DNA of 14,734 bases from JBBDXA01 sp040902585 (GTDB taxonomy: Bacteria; Planctomycetota; Phycisphaerae; Phycisphaerales; Phycisphaeraceae): contig JBBDXA010000218.1 in the NCBI GenBank assembly GCA_040902585.1, positions 1 to 14,734 of the forward strand. The letters run 5' to 3'. The notes under the pieces are model-generated. The model did no database searches. It was given only the letters and a program-made list of their open reading frames with translations, and was not told where the DNA came from. Positions within the stretch are counted from its first letter, which is position 1. Every line of letters starts with the position of its first letter. A program made the position numbers and the translations under genes. Of this stretch, positions 13,190-14,734 are shown piece by piece.

Positions 13190-14734
13190 ATGCCCTTTGA
13201 CCCGCTCGCCATCCTCGCCCCGGACGGCCCCATCGCCCGTCGCCTCGGCGGTCAGTATGAACTGCGCCCCGAGCAGGCGGCGATGGTCGAGGCGGTTGCG
13301 CGCACGCTGCGCACCGGCGGCAAGCTGCTCATCGAAGCGGGCACCGGCGTCGGCAAATCCTTCGCGTATCTCCTGCCCGCGATCGCGGCGCTCATCGGCG
13401 ATGAGGCGACGCATGACAATCACGATGATCATCGCCGCAAGCGGGTCGTGATCTCCACGCACACGATCGCCCTTCAGGAACAGATCATCCAGAAAGATAT
13501 CCCGCTCATCGGCGCGGTGATTCCCGATGAGTTCAGCGCGGTGCTGGTGAAGGGCCGGGGCAACTACGTTTCGCTTCGGCGCCTCAAGGGTGCCTCCGAA
13601 AAGCAGACGATGCTTCTCAACGAGCCCGAAGCTCTGCGCTCGCTGCACACCATCGAAGACTGGGCCTACAAAACCGAAGACGGCACGCTCAGCACGCTGC
13701 CCGCGCTGGAGCGGCAGAGCGTATGGGACAAGGTGCAGAGCGATTCGGGCAACTGCATGGGCAAGCGATGTCCGACCTACGACAAATGCTTCTACCAGCA
13801 GGCGCGTCGAAGGATGGAAAACGCGGACCTGCTCATCACGAATCACGCGCTCTTCTTCTCCGACCTGGCACTGCGGGCTGCGGGCGTTGGGTTTCTGCCG
13901 GAGTATGACTATGTCATTCTTGATGAAGCTCACACGGTCGAAGATGTCGCCAGCGATCACTTCGGCCTGCGCATGAGCGAAGGGCAGGTGAGGTTCCTTC
14001 TTTCCGGGCTGTATTCGTCGCGGACGGGCAAGGGTTTTCTGCCCACGCTTGAAGGCAAGACGGATGAGCATCTGCTGAGCCGGGCGTGCGGCGGGGTGAT
14101 GGATGTGGAACAGGCGACTAATCAACTGTTTGACGATCTGCTGCGTTACCAGGAGTCGCGCGGCCGAAGCAACGGTCGCGTGAACGATCCGAACATCGTC
14201 GAGAACGCACTCACCGGCGCACTGATCAAACTTTCCAACGCCCTGAAGCTGCTGCGTGATCACAGCGAGCGCGAGGCGGATAAGTTCGAGCTGTCCGGCT
14301 ATGCCGGGCGCTGCGAAGAGGTGGCCGGGGCGGTAAAGGCGCTGATCGAGCAGTCGCTGGTGGATTGCGTGTACTGGCTGGAGGTGCGGCAGGGTGGGCG
14401 CATGGGCACGTTGCGGAGCGTGTCGATGATGTGTTCGCCGATTGATGTGGGGCCGCTCTTGCGCGAGCGGTTGTTTGAAGCGGAGAATGAACACGGTGAG
14501 CCGCTAGGCGTGGTGCTGACCAGCGCGACGCTGGCGACCGAAGCGGGCGGGGTTGTGGGTTCCGGGTTCCGAGTTCCGGGTTCCGGTTCTGATGGTGCTG
14601 TGCCGGACGTTAATGGTCCGCGATACGTTCCCATCGAGCACGACTCGTCCCGGGTGTCAACTCCCAACCCCACCCCCCCCACCCCAAACCCCCCCATAAA
14701 ACACATACCCGCCCGGCGCGGTTTGGACCCCCCC
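13190..14734 (+). CDS. dinG: DinG/XPD-family ATP-dependent DNA helicase (3' partial)
   Basis: The frame is open from ATG 13190 to the window end (515 codons). Superfamily 2 helicase: motif I EAGTGVGKS at 49-57, motif Ia-like VVISTHTIALQEQ around 86-98, DEAH box at 245-248, and LTSATL at 443-448. C189-x4-C194-x5-C200 has exactly the spacing of three Fe-S cysteines of E. coli DinG (C194, C199, C205). The first position, expected in KGRxNYxC, is Ser128 (KGRGNYVS), so the cluster has only three of four Cys ligands in this region. After TSATLAT (444-450) the protein turns into a low-complexity stretch encoded partly by 7-bp repeats, where family members soon reach an FxxIxxRLGL-like segment; KHIPARRGLDPP at the very end may be that segment with sequence errors. 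A role unwinding 5'-tailed DNA in repair is inferred from the family. No Shine-Dalgarno is seen; it starts 35 bp after the small protein gene. Confidence 0.9.
   Translation, partial: MPFDPLAILAPDGPIARRLGGQYELRPEQAAMVEAVARTLRTGGKLLIEAGTGVGKSFAYLLPAIAALIGDEATHDNHDDHRRKRVVISTHTIALQEQIIQKDIPLIGAVIPDEFSAVLVKGRGNYVSLRRLKGASEKQTMLLNEPEALRSLHTIEDWAYKTEDGTLSTLPALERQSVWDKVQSDSGNCMGKRCPTYDKCFYQQARRRMENADLLITNHALFFSDLALRAAGVGFLPEYDYVILDEAHTVEDVASDHFGLRMSEGQVRFLLSGLYSSRTGKGFLPTLEGKTDEHLLSRACGGVMDVEQATNQLFDDLLRYQESRGRSNGRVNDPNIVENALTGALIKLSNALKLLRDHSEREADKFELSGYAGRCEEVAGAVKALIEQSLVDCVYWLEVRQGGRMGTLRSVSMMCSPIDVGPLLRERLFEAENEHGEPLGVVLTSATLATEAGGVVGSGFRVPGSGSDGAVPDVNGPRYVPIEHDSSRVSTPNPTPPTPNPPIKHIPARRGLDPP
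14557..14590 (+). repeat. 7-bp tandem repeats within the helicase coding frame
   Basis: GGGTTCC, GGGTTCC, GAGTTCC, GGGTTCC at 14557-14584, then a partial fifth unit GGTTCT. The array is read in frame as GSGFRVPGSGS, directly after the conserved TSATLAT motif. The unit differs from the heptamer at 9551-9580 but has the same length. Confidence 0.85.
14640..14734. other. C-homopolymer-rich window end, likely contig-end artefact
   Basis: The last ~90 bases contain runs of up to eight C and little else until CACATACCCGCCCGGCGCGG. Composition differs sharply from the rest of the window. The translated end resembles a helicase segment (KHI-ARR-GLD) disturbed by extra or missing bases, as expected if base quality falls at a contig end. 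Confidence 0.5.

Noticed and set aside
13151..14494. 447-aa minus-strand open frame opposite the helicase
   Set aside because: The plus frame holds motif I, the Cys group, DEAH and TSATL. The minus frame is an Arg/His/Gln-rich shadow.
1..14734. CRISPR arrays, tRNA or rRNA genes, transposases, integrases, attachment sites
   Set aside because: None seen on reading both strands. The only repeats are two heptamer arrays, coding repeats and the inverted repeats listed.

Overview
The window is about 14.7 kb of GC-rich bacterial DNA with strongly GC-biased third codon positions. The gene mix suggests a planctomycete, probably Phycisphaerae-like: a membrane-anchored Ser/Thr kinase, a caspase-family (peptidase C14) lipoprotein, a PEP-CTERM lectin-like exported protein, a histidine gene outside any his operon, and heptameric tandem repeats. 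This is an inference from gene content, not a phylogenetic result. Both ends cut through genes, and the last ~90 bases (C-homopolymer rich) look like a low-quality contig end.

Layout. (A) 1-4584, + strand: a Ser/Thr protein kinase (5' end outside the window) with one membrane segment and a DUF4384-like C-terminal domain. It is followed by a 901-aa lipoprotein with a YajG-like N-terminus, a long coiled coil, an Ig-like region and a C-terminal caspase domain with the His/Cys dyad. A strong intrinsic terminator closes the unit at 4647-4677. (B) 4829-5545, +: a soluble Ala-rich protein built of 11-residue (hendecad) repeats, like group 3 LEA proteins and membrane-binding amphipathic helices, with its own terminator. 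(C) 5546-5883: intergenic DNA between convergent genes, holding a 27-bp-arm inverted repeat and the minus-strand terminator of the next gene. (D) 5884-7344, -: an exported protein with two L-type-lectin-like domains and a PEP-CTERM tail. (E) 7664-11611, -: a complete potABCD-type polyamine ABC importer operon with tight spacing, a TTG start for potB, and a heptamer repeat between potB and potC. (F) 11769-12497, +: hisA, divergent from potA across a 157-bp region with a 20-bp dyad. (G) 12565-13154, +: a two-gene ATGA-overlapped pair, a DUF6932/nucleotidyltransferase-like protein plus a 63-aa helical protein. (H) 13190 to the end, +: the N-terminal part of a DinG/XPD-type helicase. Its first Fe-S cysteine position is Ser, and a heptamer repeat array is translated in frame just after the TSATL motif.

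Most noteworthy are the kinase/caspase pair, in which DUF4384 and the protease domain are predicted to face the same extracytoplasmic space; the hendecad protein; the nucleotidyltransferase-like two-gene module; and two independent 7-bp tandem arrays, one at the potC translation start and one inside the helicase coding frame.
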